A stretch of 64,000 nt of DNA from an uncultured Eubacteriales bacterium (lineage in GTDB: Bacteria > Bacillota > Clostridia > Oscillospirales > Acutalibacteraceae). Where the stretch lies: contig CAKSAP010000005.1 of the NCBI GenBank assembly GCA_934436505.1, positions 101,867 to 165,866 of the forward strand, given 5' to 3'. Below are positions 1 to 8,253 of this stretch, one piece after another. Each line of letters opens with the position of its first letter. Position 1 is the stretch's first letter. The position numbers were made by a program, and so were the translations under genes. The notes beneath the pieces are model-generated. The model was given only the letters and a program-made list of their open reading frames with translations. It searched no databases and was not told the origin of the DNA.

Positions 1-323
1 TCAACCGTAGCCGCAGCAGCATTTGCCGTGCCTGCAAAGCATTTTATGCAGCAGATATTTCCTGCACATTCAACCGAAATAACCGATTGCGAAAAAATCA
101 AATGGAACTTATTAAAGTTGTGAGAGTGCTGCTCGCTCTTTGCATATTTTTGACCGTTTTTACCCTGTATCTTAATCAAATGGAGCTCGTTGATATCTCT
201 CGATACGGTAGCCTGAGTTACTGAAAAGCCGTTACTGATAAGCATTGAAAGAAGCTCATCCTGAGTAGCAACCTCGTTTTCTTTTATAAGCTTCAAAATC
301 ATTTCATGTCGTTTCTTTTTCAT
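1..323 (-). CDS. argR: Arginine repressor ArgR, C-terminal part cut off by window edge
   Basis: Transcriptional repressor/activator of arginine metabolism. About 107 codons are visible, starting at the ATG whose complement is 321-323. Seen: an N-terminal winged-helix domain (residues 1-65) with the family's recognition-helix signature TQATVSRDINEL, then the beginning of the C-terminal oligomerisation/arginine-binding domain; the rest lies outside the window. It follows nadK in the conserved Firmicute order tlyA-nadK-argR. Its ribosome site (GGTGATT directly before ATG) lies inside a palindromic repeat also found before nusB, so its translation may be structure-controlled. Family call is firm; ligand response is inferred from the family. 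Confidence 0.9.
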   Translation of the reverse strand, partial: MKKKRHEMILKLIKENEVATQDELLSMLISNGFSVTQATVSRDINELHLIKIQGKNGQKYAKSEQHSHNFNKFHLIFSQSVISVECAGNICCIKCFAGTANAAAATV

Positions 324-421
324 AATCACCATAGCCTTTCAGGCAACAAATATTTTATTGAATAATCACCGATTTTACCTGCGTTGCCTGAACAGGCGTG
401 ATGGTGATTTCTGCCATCTCA
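324..421. repeat. Palindromic dispersed repeat, copy A (argR leader)
   Basis: The outer arms AATCACCAT (324-332) and ATGGTGATT (401-409) are exact inverted repeats, continued inward by CAGGCAAC (340-347) against GTTGCCTG (383-390), around an A/T-rich loop. A near-identical element lies at 7656-7750. In the minus-strand mRNA the distal arm is the Shine-Dalgarno of argR. The loop carries a second GGTGATT that could compete for pairing. Beyond the shared block, copy A is followed by two more hairpins (stem CAAAATTTTGCC/GGCAAATTTTG at 420-445 and a 9-bp stem at 461-481 overlapping the nadK stop). Confidence 0.85.
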
Positions 422-478
422 AAATTTTGCCAACGGCAAATTTTGAGGGCTATAGATAGTATAGTGTGATTTTTCACA

Positions 479-1339
479 CTATACCCTCCGTTGCGACAGC
501 TTACTGTTCAATATGTCAATAAACGAATCGTTCTTTATTCTTATAAAGTCAGCATAGACCTTTGATTTTTTAATTATCAGCTTGCTTCCTGCCGGAATAA
601 CAATTGAGTCATCTCCGTCGCAGGAAATACAAATTACCTCTTTTTCGTTTTCGGGAACAGTTACGCAAATCTCCGAATTAGAGTCGAAAACAATGGAACG
701 GGCAAAAAGAGAATGTGTGCAAATCGGCGTAAGCAAAATGCTCTCAATTCTCGGGTCTACAACAGGTCCGCCTGCCGAAAGCGAATAAGCGGTTGAGCCT
801 GTCGGCGTTGAAATTATTATACCGTCGGCATAATATTCGTTTATCCTGTTTCCGTCACAAGCAACATTGAGCTTAACCATTTTTATCGGCTCGCCTCTTG
901 CGATTGCAATATCGTTTACGCAAAAATCCTCACGGACTATTGAATTTCCGTCCTTATCAAAAACAGACACCTCAAGCAGCATTCTGTTGTCGGTAACATA
1001 ATTTCCGCTGATAAGATTTTTAATAAGCGGTATTTCGTTCTTTTCAAGACCTGCCATGAAAGCAAGATTTCCTGCATTCACACCTAAAATCGGCTTATTA
1101 TATTTACAGGCTTTTTTTGCGGCGTGAATAATTGAGCCGTCTCCGCCGACAGCAATTACAATATCGCAGGTGCCGAGTAGCTCGTCCGAGCTCATAAATC
1201 GGCAATCAAAGCCGATTTGCCCCTCAAGGTTATCCTCAAAAAAGTATTCAACTCCGTTTTCCGAAAGGAAATCACAGACGTTTTTTGTAACCTCGTAGGC
1301 ATGCTTTCTTGTTAAATTAGGAATAATAGCAATTCTCAT
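479..1339 (-). CDS. nadK: NAD kinase
   Basis: Phosphorylates NAD to NADP in the cytoplasm using ATP or polyphosphate. The 286-residue protein is the usual length. Seen: the diagnostic GGDG motif (residues 65-68, in IAVGGDGSI), the NDIAIARGE segment near 142, and the TPTGSTAYSLSAGGP motif near 178, all of which form the NAD kinase active site. The start was set at MRIAIIPN, preceded by a GGGAGAATGAG ribosome site; an upstream in-frame extension has no conserved sequence. It lies one base after tlyA, so the two are co-transcribed and probably coupled. The stop codon sits within a small hairpin that precedes the argR leader repeat. Confidence 0.95.
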   Translation of the reverse strand: MRIAIIPNLTRKHAYEVTKNVCDFLSENGVEYFFEDNLEGQIGFDCRFMSSDELLGTCDIVIAVGGDGSIIHAAKKACKYNKPILGVNAGNLAFMAGLEKNEIPLIKNLISGNYVTDNRMLLEVSVFDKDGNSIVREDFCVNDIAIARGEPIKMVKLNVACDGNRINEYYADGIIISTPTGSTAYSLSAGGPVVDPRIESILLTPICTHSLFARSIVFDSNSEICVTVPENEKEVICISCDGDDSIVIPAGSKLIIKKSKVYADFIRIKNDSFIDILNSKLSQRRV

Positions 1340-1340
1340 C

Positions 1341-2153
1341 TCATTCTCCCGAATTGAGCGTGTTGTGTGAAGCGTCAACAATCGCATCAATATCAAAGCT
1401 GTTAAACTGTGGCTCGTTTTCCTTTTTCAAATACATAAGGTATTCGATATTACCCTCCGGTCCTTTGACGGGCGAAAAGTCAAGCCCAAGCACCGAAAAA
1501 CCTGTTTCATATGCAAAATTCAATATATCCTTTACAACCTCTTTATGAGTTGAAAGATCTCTGACTACACCTTTTTTACCGACCTTTTCACGTCCTGCTT
1601 CAAATTGAGGCTTGATAAGACAAACGCTGCAAGCACCGTCGTTAAGAAGCGGTAAAAGCACGGGAAGTATCTTTTTAAGCGATATAAACGACACGTCACA
1701 GCTTGCAAAATCAAGCTTTTCGCCGATATCGTCAATGGTCAAATATCTGAAATTTGTACGCTCCATATTGACAACACGTTCATCCGTGCGAAGCTTCCAC
1801 GCAAGCTGACCGTAGCCGACATCAACGGAATAAACCTTTACCGCATTGTTTTGAAGCATACAGTCGGTAAAGCCGCCCGTCGAAGCGCCGATATCCATAC
1901 AAACAAGTCCGTCAAGCGAAATATGAAAGGCTTTCATTGCCTTATCAAGCTTTAAGCCGCCACGGCTGACAAACGGCAGCTTTTCTCCCCTGACCTCGAT
2001 TTTATCGGTGTCCTTAAGAGCATAGCCTGCCTTTGTTATCTTTTGACCGTTGACATAAACCTGTCCCGCCATAATCAATGCGCCTGCTTTTGCCCGTGAA
2101 TCGGTAAAATTCTGTTCAAAAAGCGCAACATCAAGTCTTTTATTCTGTGCCAT
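1341..2153 (-). CDS. tlyA: TlyA-family rRNA 2'-O-methyltransferase (hemolysin A family)
   Basis: Two domains are visible in 270 residues: an N-terminal S4 RNA-binding domain (about 1-65, RLDVAL..SRAKAGALIMAGQVYVNG) and an FtsJ-like Rossmann methyltransferase with the SAM-binding motif DIGASTGGFTD near residue 85. Characterised TlyA proteins methylate ribose positions in 16S and 23S rRNA; the hemolysin name is historical. The start MAQNKRLDV follows a GGAG site, two bases after the dxs stop. The dxs-tlyA-nadK-argR string is typical of Clostridia and indicates an operon, not a functional pathway. Exact rRNA targets cannot be read from sequence. Confidence 0.92.
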   Translation of the reverse strand: MAQNKRLDVALFEQNFTDSRAKAGALIMAGQVYVNGQKITKAGYALKDTDKIEVRGEKLPFVSRGGLKLDKAMKAFHISLDGLVCMDIGASTGGFTDCMLQNNAVKVYSVDVGYGQLAWKLRTDERVVNMERTNFRYLTIDDIGEKLDFASCDVSFISLKKILPVLLPLLNDGACSVCLIKPQFEAGREKVGKKGVVRDLSTHKEVVKDILNFAYETGFSVLGLDFSPVKGPEGNIEYLMYLKKENEPQFNSFDIDAIVDASHNTLNSGE

Positions 2154-2155
2154 AA

Positions 2156-4003
2156 TTACTCCGTACAAATATTATATATACCGTCCGTATCAAGACTGTA
2201 TTTTTTATAAAGCTCCGACACGGGAGCGTGTTCGACAAAGCTATCAGTTACCGCCGTTGCCCTGTAAGCTCCGCTAAAGCCTTTTTCTTCAAGCATACAG
2301 CCAACGGTTTCGGCAATACCGCCGTTTTTCGTGCCTTCCTCGAAGAAATACACATTTTTACAGTTAAGTGCCAATTTCACAGCTTCTCCGTCAATAGGCT
2401 TAATTCTGTTAAGTTTAATAACAAAGAAGCTCTTACCCTCGGAATTTAATCTGTCGCAGGCAAGGCAAGCGTGCGAGCTGATTTTTCCGTAAGTAACAAT
2501 GCAGTTTTCCGCTTTTTCACTTGAATAAATACTGTAATTTTTATCAATAAGAGTATAGTTTTCCTCGTTGATTACCTTTTCCTGTCCTCTCGGATAGCGG
2601 ATAACAACAACGCCCTCAGTATGATATATAGCGTTGATAAATGAATTTTTCAATTCATCATAATTGCTCGGTGAAAATACAGTGATATTCGGTACTGAAT
2701 TGAGCAAAGAAGCGTCAAGTATGCCCTGATGCGATATTCCGTCCTCTCCGACAAAGCCTGCTCTGTCAACGGCAATTATCATATGAAGATTTTGCATTGT
2801 TCCGTCGTGAACAAGCTGATCAAAGCAACGCTGTAAGAACGAAGAATAAACAGCAAACACGGGAACCATACCGCCTCTTGCAAGCCCTGCGCAAAAGGTA
2901 ACTGCGTGCTCTTCGGCAATTCCGACGTCAAAAAATCTTTTTGGATATTCCTTTTTGAAGGGCTCAAGTCCCGTACCGAGACTCATTGCGGCTGTAACTG
3001 TGCAAATTCGCTTATCCTTTGAAGCAAGGGCGCACATAAGCTCGCCGAATTCCGAAGAAAAGTTCTTGCCCGAATATATAGGCTCGCCCGTATTTATGTT
3101 GAATTTTGATACGCCGTGAAATTCGCTCGGATTTTCCTCGGCAAAATCGTAACCCTTACCCTTTGTAGTAGATATGTGCAAAAGAACGGGAACGTCTTTG
3201 ACCATTTTTGCGGTTTCAAGAGCCTCACAAAGCTGGTCTATGTTATGACCGTCGATAGGACCCATATATCTAAAGCCGAAATCCTCAAAAAAGGTGCTTT
3301 TGTAAATATAGTTTTTAATTCTTGTTTTTAATGCGTAAATTCGTGCCGAAAGCTTTTTACCGATTAAAGGAATTTTGTTGATTGCGGTTTCGGTATGAGC
3401 CTTGAGCTTATAATATCTCGGAGTTGAACGAATTACCGCAAGATAACGTGCGACCGAGCCGACATTTTTGGATATCGACATCTCATTGTCGTTCAAAATT
3501 ACAATAAGGTTTTTGCCTGTTCGCCCTGCATTGTTGAGTGCCTCGTAAGCAAGTCCGCCCGTAAGCGCTCCGTCGCCTATAACAGCTATCGTAGAGTGCT
3601 TGTCATTGTTAATACTATTTGCGGTCGCAACTCCGAGAGCCTGTGAAATCGACACACTCGAGTGACCGCTGAAAAATATATCGTGCTCGCTCTCATTGGG
3701 ATTTGAAAAGCCCGATAAGCCGTCCTGCGTGCGCAAGGTGGAAAATTCCGAGTATCTGCCCGTCAAGAGCTTATGCGTGTAGCATTGATGACCTACGTCC
3801 CAAATAATCTTATCCTTGGGCGAATTAAACACCCTGTGCAAAGCGATTGTAAGCTCAACGACACCAAGGTTTGACGCAAGATGTCCGCCGTTTTCCGAAA
3901 CGGTGTCAACAAGCACCTCACGGCATTCCTCTGCAAGCTTCGGCAAATCGCCTTTATCAAGTTTTTTAACATCGGCAGGCGATGTAATGTTCTCCAAATA
4001 CAT
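2156..4003 (-). CDS. dxs: 1-deoxy-D-xylulose-5-phosphate synthase
   Basis: First enzyme of the MEP isoprenoid pathway: condenses pyruvate and glyceraldehyde 3-phosphate in a thiamine-diphosphate and Mg2+ dependent reaction. It is 615 residues, normal for the family. Seen: SGHSSVSISQALG, the TPP-binding GDGALTGGLAYEALNNAG stretch (about 150-168), the pyrimidine-binding DRAGFVGEDGISHQG segment and the C-terminal transketolase domain (FSPSNYDEL, VIRYPRG). The start MYLENIT has a strong GGAGG site seven bases upstream. It directly follows ispA, so precursor supply and prenyl-chain synthesis are in one transcript. Confidence 0.97.
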   Translation of the reverse strand: MYLENITSPADVKKLDKGDLPKLAEECREVLVDTVSENGGHLASNLGVVELTIALHRVFNSPKDKIIWDVGHQCYTHKLLTGRYSEFSTLRTQDGLSGFSNPNESEHDIFFSGHSSVSISQALGVATANSINNDKHSTIAVIGDGALTGGLAYEALNNAGRTGKNLIVILNDNEMSISKNVGSVARYLAVIRSTPRYYKLKAHTETAINKIPLIGKKLSARIYALKTRIKNYIYKSTFFEDFGFRYMGPIDGHNIDQLCEALETAKMVKDVPVLLHISTTKGKGYDFAEENPSEFHGVSKFNINTGEPIYSGKNFSSEFGELMCALASKDKRICTVTAAMSLGTGLEPFKKEYPKRFFDVGIAEEHAVTFCAGLARGGMVPVFAVYSSFLQRCFDQLVHDGTMQNLHMIIAVDRAGFVGEDGISHQGILDASLLNSVPNITVFSPSNYDELKNSFINAIYHTEGVVVIRYPRGQEKVINEENYTLIDKNYSIYSSEKAENCIVTYGKISSHACLACDRLNSEGKSFFVIKLNRIKPIDGEAVKLALNCKNVYFFEEGTKNGGIAETVGCMLEEKGFSGAYRATAVTDSFVEHAPVSELYKKYSLDTDGIYNICTE

Positions 4004-4022
4004 AATAAAACCTCCGACAGAA

Positions 4023-4910
4023 TTATTTTTTTCTGTCAGCAAGACTGATTGCAAAATTTCTCAAAAACTCGGATTTGCCGTTATCGAACACGTCGAGAGC
4101 CTTCAAAGCCTCATTTGTAAGCTGCTCAACGGTTTGCTTCGACTTTTCAATTCCGAGCAATGAAACATAAGTGACCTTTTCATTTTTTTCGTCGCTTCCG
4201 ACAGGCTTTCCGAGCGTTTCGGTATCACTTGTAACGTCAAGAATATCGTCAACAATTTGGAATGCGAAGCCGATGCACTCTGCGTACTTTTCTGCTGCCG
4301 CAAGCTTTGTTTTGTCCGTAGCATTAGCCGCATAGCAGCCCAAAAGCACAGCCGACTTTATAAGTGCGCCTGTTTTCAGTGCGTCTATGGTTTTGATTTT
4401 ATCATAATCGGGCGTTGTCTTTTCAGCCTGTAAATCAAGCACCTGACCGCCGACCATACCTGCAATACCCGCAAGCGAAGCCAGTGTGCGAGCTGCAAGA
4501 ATTTTATTTTCGGGCAAAACATTATTGCCGTCAAGCAAAGCGGTTTCAAACGCAAGCGTCAAAAGTCCGTCGCCCGCAAGAAGCGCATATTCCTCGCCGT
4601 AAGCCTTATGACAAGAGGGCTTGCCCCGTCTGAAATCATCATTATCCATACAGGGCAAATCGTCATGAATAAGCGAATATGTGTGTATCATTTCAACCGC
4701 ACACGCAAAGTTCATAGCGTCCTCAATGCTTCCGCCGCAAAGCTTGCAAAACTCAAGTGTAAGAATAGGTCTTATGCGCTTTCCGCCGTTAGAGAGCGAA
4801 TAATTCATAGCCTCTCTTACATAATCCTGACCGTCTTTAACGCTATAAAGACGTTTTGAAAGCTCTATTTCAATGAGCTCTGCGTATTCATTTACGGTAT
4901 AATTACTCAT
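4023..4910 (-). CDS. ispA: Short-chain polyprenyl (farnesyl) diphosphate synthase
   Basis: Condenses isopentenyl diphosphate with allylic diphosphates to make geranyl/farnesyl diphosphate. The 295-residue protein shows both aspartate-rich Mg2+ sites: the first in HDDLPCMDNDD (about 80-90) and the second in QIVDDILDVTSD (about 218-229), plus the GGKRIRP substrate site near 42. The start MSNYTVNEY is at an ATGAGTAA overlap with the xseB stop (8 bases), implying translational coupling. Chain length (C15 versus other) is inferred from context and overall length. Product probably feeds undecaprenyl phosphate and quinone-type lipids. Confidence 0.94.
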   Translation of the reverse strand: MSNYTVNEYAELIEIELSKRLYSVKDGQDYVREAMNYSLSNGGKRIRPILTLEFCKLCGGSIEDAMNFACAVEMIHTYSLIHDDLPCMDNDDFRRGKPSCHKAYGEEYALLAGDGLLTLAFETALLDGNNVLPENKILAARTLASLAGIAGMVGGQVLDLQAEKTTPDYDKIKTIDALKTGALIKSAVLLGCYAANATDKTKLAAAEKYAECIGFAFQIVDDILDVTSDTETLGKPVGSDEKNEKVTYVSLLGIEKSKQTVEQLTNEALKALDVFDNGKSEFLRNFAISLADRKK

Positions 4911-5112
4911 TATTATCACTCTCCGAATTCTCGGTAATAAGCTGTGTGAATTTCTGCTCTGCGGCATTAAGCTTTGTATTGCAGAAATTTGCAAGCTTCG
5001 TGCCCTCCTCAAAAAGCTTCATAGACTCTTCAAGAGGAACGCTGCCGTTTTCCAGCTTTTCAACTATCTCCTCAAGGCGTTTATACGCCTGCTCATAAGT
5101 TAATTCTTTCAT
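4903..5112 (-). CDS. xseB: Exodeoxyribonuclease VII small subunit
   Basis: A 69-residue, mostly helical protein with the family pattern TYEQAYKRLEEIVEKLENG near the N-terminus, PLEESMKLFEEGTKL in the middle and a short acidic tail. XseB wraps the large subunit to form the bacterial nuclease that degrades single-stranded DNA from both ends during repair and recombination. Its ATG overlaps the xseA stop by four bases (ATGA) and its stop overlaps the ispA start by eight, so all three are tightly coupled. Length and position next to xseA make the call secure. Confidence 0.95.
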   Translation of the reverse strand: MKELTYEQAYKRLEEIVEKLENGSVPLEESMKLFEEGTKLANFCNTKLNAAEQKFTQLITENSESDNNE

Positions 5113-6317
5113 TTTAACTCCTTTATTTCACAAACGGCACTTCCGTTGTAAAAATCAATGCTCAGATTGTCGCCAACCGTCAAATTATCGGATGAATTCA
5201 CGATTTTTCCGTTAGAATACGCCACGCTGTATCCCCTTGCAAGCACATTTAACGGACTTAAAGCGTTAAGCTTCGCAACCGTGCTTGAAAAATCGTGCCT
5301 GTATTTCTGAATTTCGGTTTTAGCAAATGAATTGAGCTTAATTTCCGTACCGTCCAACATCATACGCTTAATATTTATTGTGTTAAACGGGTCTTTAAGA
5401 CAATTATTGTTCTTAATGGCGTTTAACGACTCCCTGCTTTCGGAAATCATACTGCGTACAAGGCTCATTATTTCATAGCTCATAGAATTTAGCTGCTTTT
5501 TAAGCTCTGCCATATCGGGAACTGCCATTTCGGCAGCCGCAGACGGAGTTTCGGCACGTCTGTCAGCGACAAAATCGGAAATCGTAAAATCCGTTTCGTG
5601 CCCAACCGCAGAAATTATCGGAACCTTACAATCATAAATTGCACGGGCAAGCTTTTCGCTGTTAAAGCTCCACAAATCCTCAATCGAGCCGCCGCCTCTG
5701 CCGATAATCACAACATCAACAGAGCCTGTGCCGCTGAAGTAATTTACAGCCTTAACAAGCTGATTTTCCGAGTTTTCGCCTTGAACGGATACAGGATATA
5801 AAATCGCCTCGGCACACGGAAAACGCCTTGAAAGGATATTTTTAATATCTTGAACCGCCGCACCCGTCGGAGAGGTTATAATTCCGACCTTTTCAGGGAA
5901 TGGCGGCAAGCTCTTTTTGTGAGAAGCGTCGAATAAGCCCTCCTCGGCAAGCTTGCGCTTTAATTGCTCAAACTGAAGCGTTAACGCACCAACGCCGTCA
6001 GGCTGCATATCGTCAATGTAGATTTGATAAGCTCCCGCCGCCTCAAAAAGCGACACTCTGCCTCTTACAATAACGCTCATTCCGTCCTCGGGCATAAAGC
6101 GAAGCCTTTGAGCATTTGACTTGAACATAACGGCTTTTATGGCACTGTTTTCGTCCTTTAGAGTAAAATACATATGCCCTGTTCTGTAATGGTTATTGAA
6201 ATTTGAAATCTCTCCGACCATAAAGACGCAGTTCAAAGAATAATCGCCGTCAAGAAGCCGTTTGACATAATTATTAAGTTGTGTAACCGTCAAAACGGTA
6301 GGACGTGCATCGATCAT
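5109..6317 (-). CDS. xseA: Exodeoxyribonuclease VII large subunit
   Basis: Catalytic subunit of exonuclease VII, 402 residues. Seen in order: N-terminal OB-fold (about 1-105, TVTQLNNYVKRLLDGD..VFMVGEISNFNNH), catalytic core with GIITSPTGAAVQDI (about 140), GRGGGSIEDLWSFN (about 195) and SAVGHETDFTISDFVADRRAETPSAA split over 230-255, then a coiled-coil region and a C-terminal segment (LNPLNVLARGYS-like). Start MIDARPTVLTV follows a TAAGG site. It lies four bases after the TsaD-like gene and overlaps xseB by four. Confidence 0.96.
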   Translation of the reverse strand: MIDARPTVLTVTQLNNYVKRLLDGDYSLNCVFMVGEISNFNNHYRTGHMYFTLKDENSAIKAVMFKSNAQRLRFMPEDGMSVIVRGRVSLFEAAGAYQIYIDDMQPDGVGALTLQFEQLKRKLAEEGLFDASHKKSLPPFPEKVGIITSPTGAAVQDIKNILSRRFPCAEAILYPVSVQGENSENQLVKAVNYFSGTGSVDVVIIGRGGGSIEDLWSFNSEKLARAIYDCKVPIISAVGHETDFTISDFVADRRAETPSAAAEMAVPDMAELKKQLNSMSYEIMSLVRSMISESRESLNAIKNNNCLKDPFNTINIKRMMLDGTEIKLNSFAKTEIQKYRHDFSSTVAKLNALSPLNVLARGYSVAYSNGKIVNSSDNLTVGDNLSIDFYNGSAVCEIKELK

Positions 6318-6321
6318 AGCC

Positions 6322-7254
6322 TTACCTATATTTTAAGCTTGTAAGATAAGCTGTTCCGCAAGCGTTGTCCGTAGAATAAACGGGCAATGAGAAAACAGCG
6401 TTATACTTATCTGTCATATATTCTCTTAAAAGAGTGTTCGAGGAAACACCGCCCGAAAAAAGAACGGGCATATTTCCGTATTTTTCAATTATATTTTCGA
6501 GCATTTTATCAACGGAAGCAATAATGCTCTGTAAACAAAACCTTGCAATATCCTCGGGCTTTTCGCCGTTTTCAAACATTGCTTTCGTCTTGTTTTCAAT
6601 ACCCGAAAGCGAGCAATCGGTATTTTTCACCGAAGTCTTAACAGAATAATCCTTATCACTTTTAAGTGAAAGTTTGTCAAGCTCAACACCGCAAGGAAAT
6701 TTAAGCGAAAGCATAACGCCCGTTCTGTCAATCGCCTGTCCTGCTTTAAGGTCAAGCGATTTTGCGATTATTTCGGTTGAAATTATATTTTCGCAGTCAG
6801 GTCTTACAAGCACAGCCTCGGTTGTGCCGCCCGAAAGATGAAATGCTATAAATTCCTTTTTTAACAACTCTTCTTTTCCGCTTGAAAACGCAACTGCGGC
6901 TATATGCCCCTGCTGATGTGAAAACTCATACAGTGGCAACTTCATCACGGCACTCAAAGAACGGGCAACCGCAACACCCGATAAAAAGCAAGGCATATAA
7001 GAGCCCTCTTCGCTTCTCGGAGAAGCGGAAACACCGACAGCCGAGATTTCCCCGTTAAACTGCGAAAACAGCTTTTCTATAACCTCGGGCAGCTGAACGG
7101 TATGATGAAACACTGCATCACTCTGGCGAAGTCCGATAGCACCCTCTTTGACGGGCAAAAGCATTTTTTCGCTTATCGCCTGCCCCGTTATATCGTCATA
7201 AATCGCAGCGGAGGTCGTGTAATTACTCGTGTCAATGCCGAGGAAATTACTCAT
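6322..7254 (-). CDS. TsaD/Gcp-like (peptidase M22, ASKHA fold) paralogue
   Basis: A 310-residue protein of the Gcp/Kae1/TsaD superfamily. Seen: an N-terminal ASKHA phosphate loop (GIDTSNYTTSAA), the metal-binding pattern HQQGH (near residue 113; TsaD has HxxxH), a second loop FHLSGGTTEAVLV and a C-terminal FSGGVSSNTLLREYM. It is shorter and more divergent than a typical 335-350-residue TsaD, and Clostridia often carry such a paralogue besides the true tRNA t6A enzyme, commonly annotated O-sialoglycoprotein endopeptidase. Whether it acts in t6A synthesis is not decidable here. It starts inside nusB (ATGAGTAA overlap) and is followed by xseA. Confidence 0.8.
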   Translation of the reverse strand: MSNFLGIDTSNYTTSAAIYDDITGQAISEKMLLPVKEGAIGLRQSDAVFHHTVQLPEVIEKLFSQFNGEISAVGVSASPRSEEGSYMPCFLSGVAVARSLSAVMKLPLYEFSHQQGHIAAVAFSSGKEELLKKEFIAFHLSGGTTEAVLVRPDCENIISTEIIAKSLDLKAGQAIDRTGVMLSLKFPCGVELDKLSLKSDKDYSVKTSVKNTDCSLSGIENKTKAMFENGEKPEDIARFCLQSIIASVDKMLENIIEKYGNMPVLFSGGVSSNTLLREYMTDKYNAVFSLPVYSTDNACGTAYLTSLKYR

Positions 7255-7651
7255 TTTCCGTTCCTCTTATGTATGAGCCTAAAATTCCGTTAATAAACGA
7301 AGCGTCGGAGGAAGCGCCGTATTTCTTTGCAAGCTCAACAGCTTCATTTGCCGAAACGCTTGACGGAACAGAGTCGAGGTACATAATTTCCGCAATCGCA
7401 AGGCGAAGTATCGCAAGCGTAACCTTAGGAAGCCTCTCCTTTTTCCAGCCTATCGAATACTTTTCAATAACCTCGTCAATAGCATCAAGATTTTCATATA
7501 CGGTCTTTGTCAAGCTCTCTGAAAACAGAGATTTTTCAAAGCACTCCGTCTCATAAGCATAGGACATAAGCTCGTCCGTATCAACATCATCATTAAACTG
7601 TTTTTCAAAAACAAAAATAAACGCCTGCTCACGTTCTTCAGTTCTTGTCAT
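7247..7651 (-). CDS. nusB: Transcription antitermination factor NusB
   Basis: All-helical RNA-binding factor that joins NusE (S10) on boxA RNA during rRNA antitermination. The 134 residues match family length. Seen: TRTEEREQAFIFVF at the N-terminus, LPKVTLAILRLAIAEIMYLD and SVSANEAVELAKKYG, then the ending FINGILG, all characteristic. The ribosome site is GGTGATT seven bases before ATG and is part of repeat copy B, which can fold it into a hairpin. Translation is coupled to the TsaD-like gene by an 8-base overlap. This gene probably opens a transcript running to argR. Confidence 0.95.
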   Translation of the reverse strand: MTRTEEREQAFIFVFEKQFNDDVDTDELMSYAYETECFEKSLFSESLTKTVYENLDAIDEVIEKYSIGWKKERLPKVTLAILRLAIAEIMYLDSVPSSVSANEAVELAKKYGASSDASFINGILGSYIRGTENE

Positions 7652-7655
7652 AAAT

Positions 7656-7750
7656 AATCACCATAGCCTTTCAGCAACAAATATTTTATTGAATAATCAC
7701 CGATTTAACCTGCGTTGCCTAACAGGGTGATGGTGATTTCTGCCATCTCA
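7656..7750. repeat. Palindromic dispersed repeat, copy B (nusB leader)
   Basis: Second copy of the element at 324-421. Arms AATCACCAT (7656-7664) and ATGGTGATT (7730-7738) are identical to copy A; the loop (ATATTTTATTGAATAATCACCG) is nearly the same, and the shared sequence runs on to CTGCCATCTCAAAATT. A hairpin with a TTAGTG/CACACTAA-type stem lies just beyond it (7759-7783), matching the equivalent hairpin of copy A in position but not in exact sequence. The arm nearest nusB carries its Shine-Dalgarno. The 214-base gap between nusB and the asp23-like gene holds this repeat, a terminator and no gene. Confidence 0.85.
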
Positions 7751-7789
7751 AAATTATGATTAGTGTGTTTTTTCTCACTAATACCTCAT

Positions 7790-7840
7790 ATAGAAAAATA
7801 AGGCTTTCCGAAAGAAAATATTAACCTTTCAAAAAGCCTG
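7790..7840 (-). terminator. Intrinsic terminator of the asp23-like gene
   Basis: In minus-strand RNA the arms AGGCTTTTTGAAAGG and CTTTCGGAAAGCCT pair, followed by a U-rich run (7790-7800). It separates the asp23-like transcript from nusB. Confidence 0.8.
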
Positions 7841-7866
7841 TAAAACAAAATTTAATTATCCAGGTT

Positions 7867-8202
7867 CTAAAAATCAATGCCTTGAATGCAGACATTAACC
7901 TTACCGACAACCTTGCCGGTCATACTCTGAACAGAGTTCTTTATCGCACGCTGAATTGCGGCGGAAACGGTTTGAACGTTATATCCGTCCTTGACATTTA
8001 TATAAACTTGAATTCTTATATCATTATCAAGGCTCAAAACCTTAACCGCTTTCTGCGGTACGGGATGACTTTTGAAATCAGGTGCTTTGTGTGAAAACGA
8101 GCCGAAGCCGTCAACCTCTTCAACTGCACTTGCGGCAATTTTTGCGATTACATCATCGGAAATAACAAGCTCGCTCTGCGATGTTCGGTTAAAAAGTCTC
8201 AT
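7867..8202 (-). CDS. Asp23/YqhY (DUF322) family protein
   Basis: A 111-residue Asp23-family protein: ISDDVIAKIAASAVEEVDGFGSF at the N-terminus (given here in part as the signature), a central beta region with VLSLDNDIRIQVYINVKDG and a helix QTVSAAIQRAIKNSVQSMTG. Family members include cell-envelope stress protein Asp23 and YqhY, which sits before nusB in Bacillus and has been tied to acetyl-CoA carboxylase control. The start MRLFN was chosen for its AAGGTGG site; an upstream Met lacks one. It lies between spoIIIAH and nusB as in other sporeformers, with its own promoter and terminator. Confidence 0.88.
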   Translation of the reverse strand: MRLFNRTSQSELVISDDVIAKIAASAVEEVDGFGSFSHKAPDFKSHPVPQKAVKVLSLDNDIRIQVYINVKDGYNVQTVSAAIQRAIKNSVQSMTGKVVGKVNVCIQGIDF

Positions 8203-8225
8203 CAAATAACCACCTTTCATCGCTT

Positions 8226-8253
8226 ATTATACCACAAATTGAAAAATAAACAA
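8226..8253 (-). promoter_or_regulatory. Predicted sigma-A promoter of the asp23-like gene
   Basis: Minus strand: -35 TTGTTT (8248-8253), 16-base spacer, -10 TATAAT (8226-8231). It overlaps the space immediately after the spoIIIAH stop, so the asp23-like gene can be expressed without the sporulation operon. Confidence 0.7.

Noticed and set aside
461..481. Hairpin overlapping the nadK stop as a terminator
   Set aside because: A 9-bp stem is present but no U-run follows, and argR is probably read from the same transcript.
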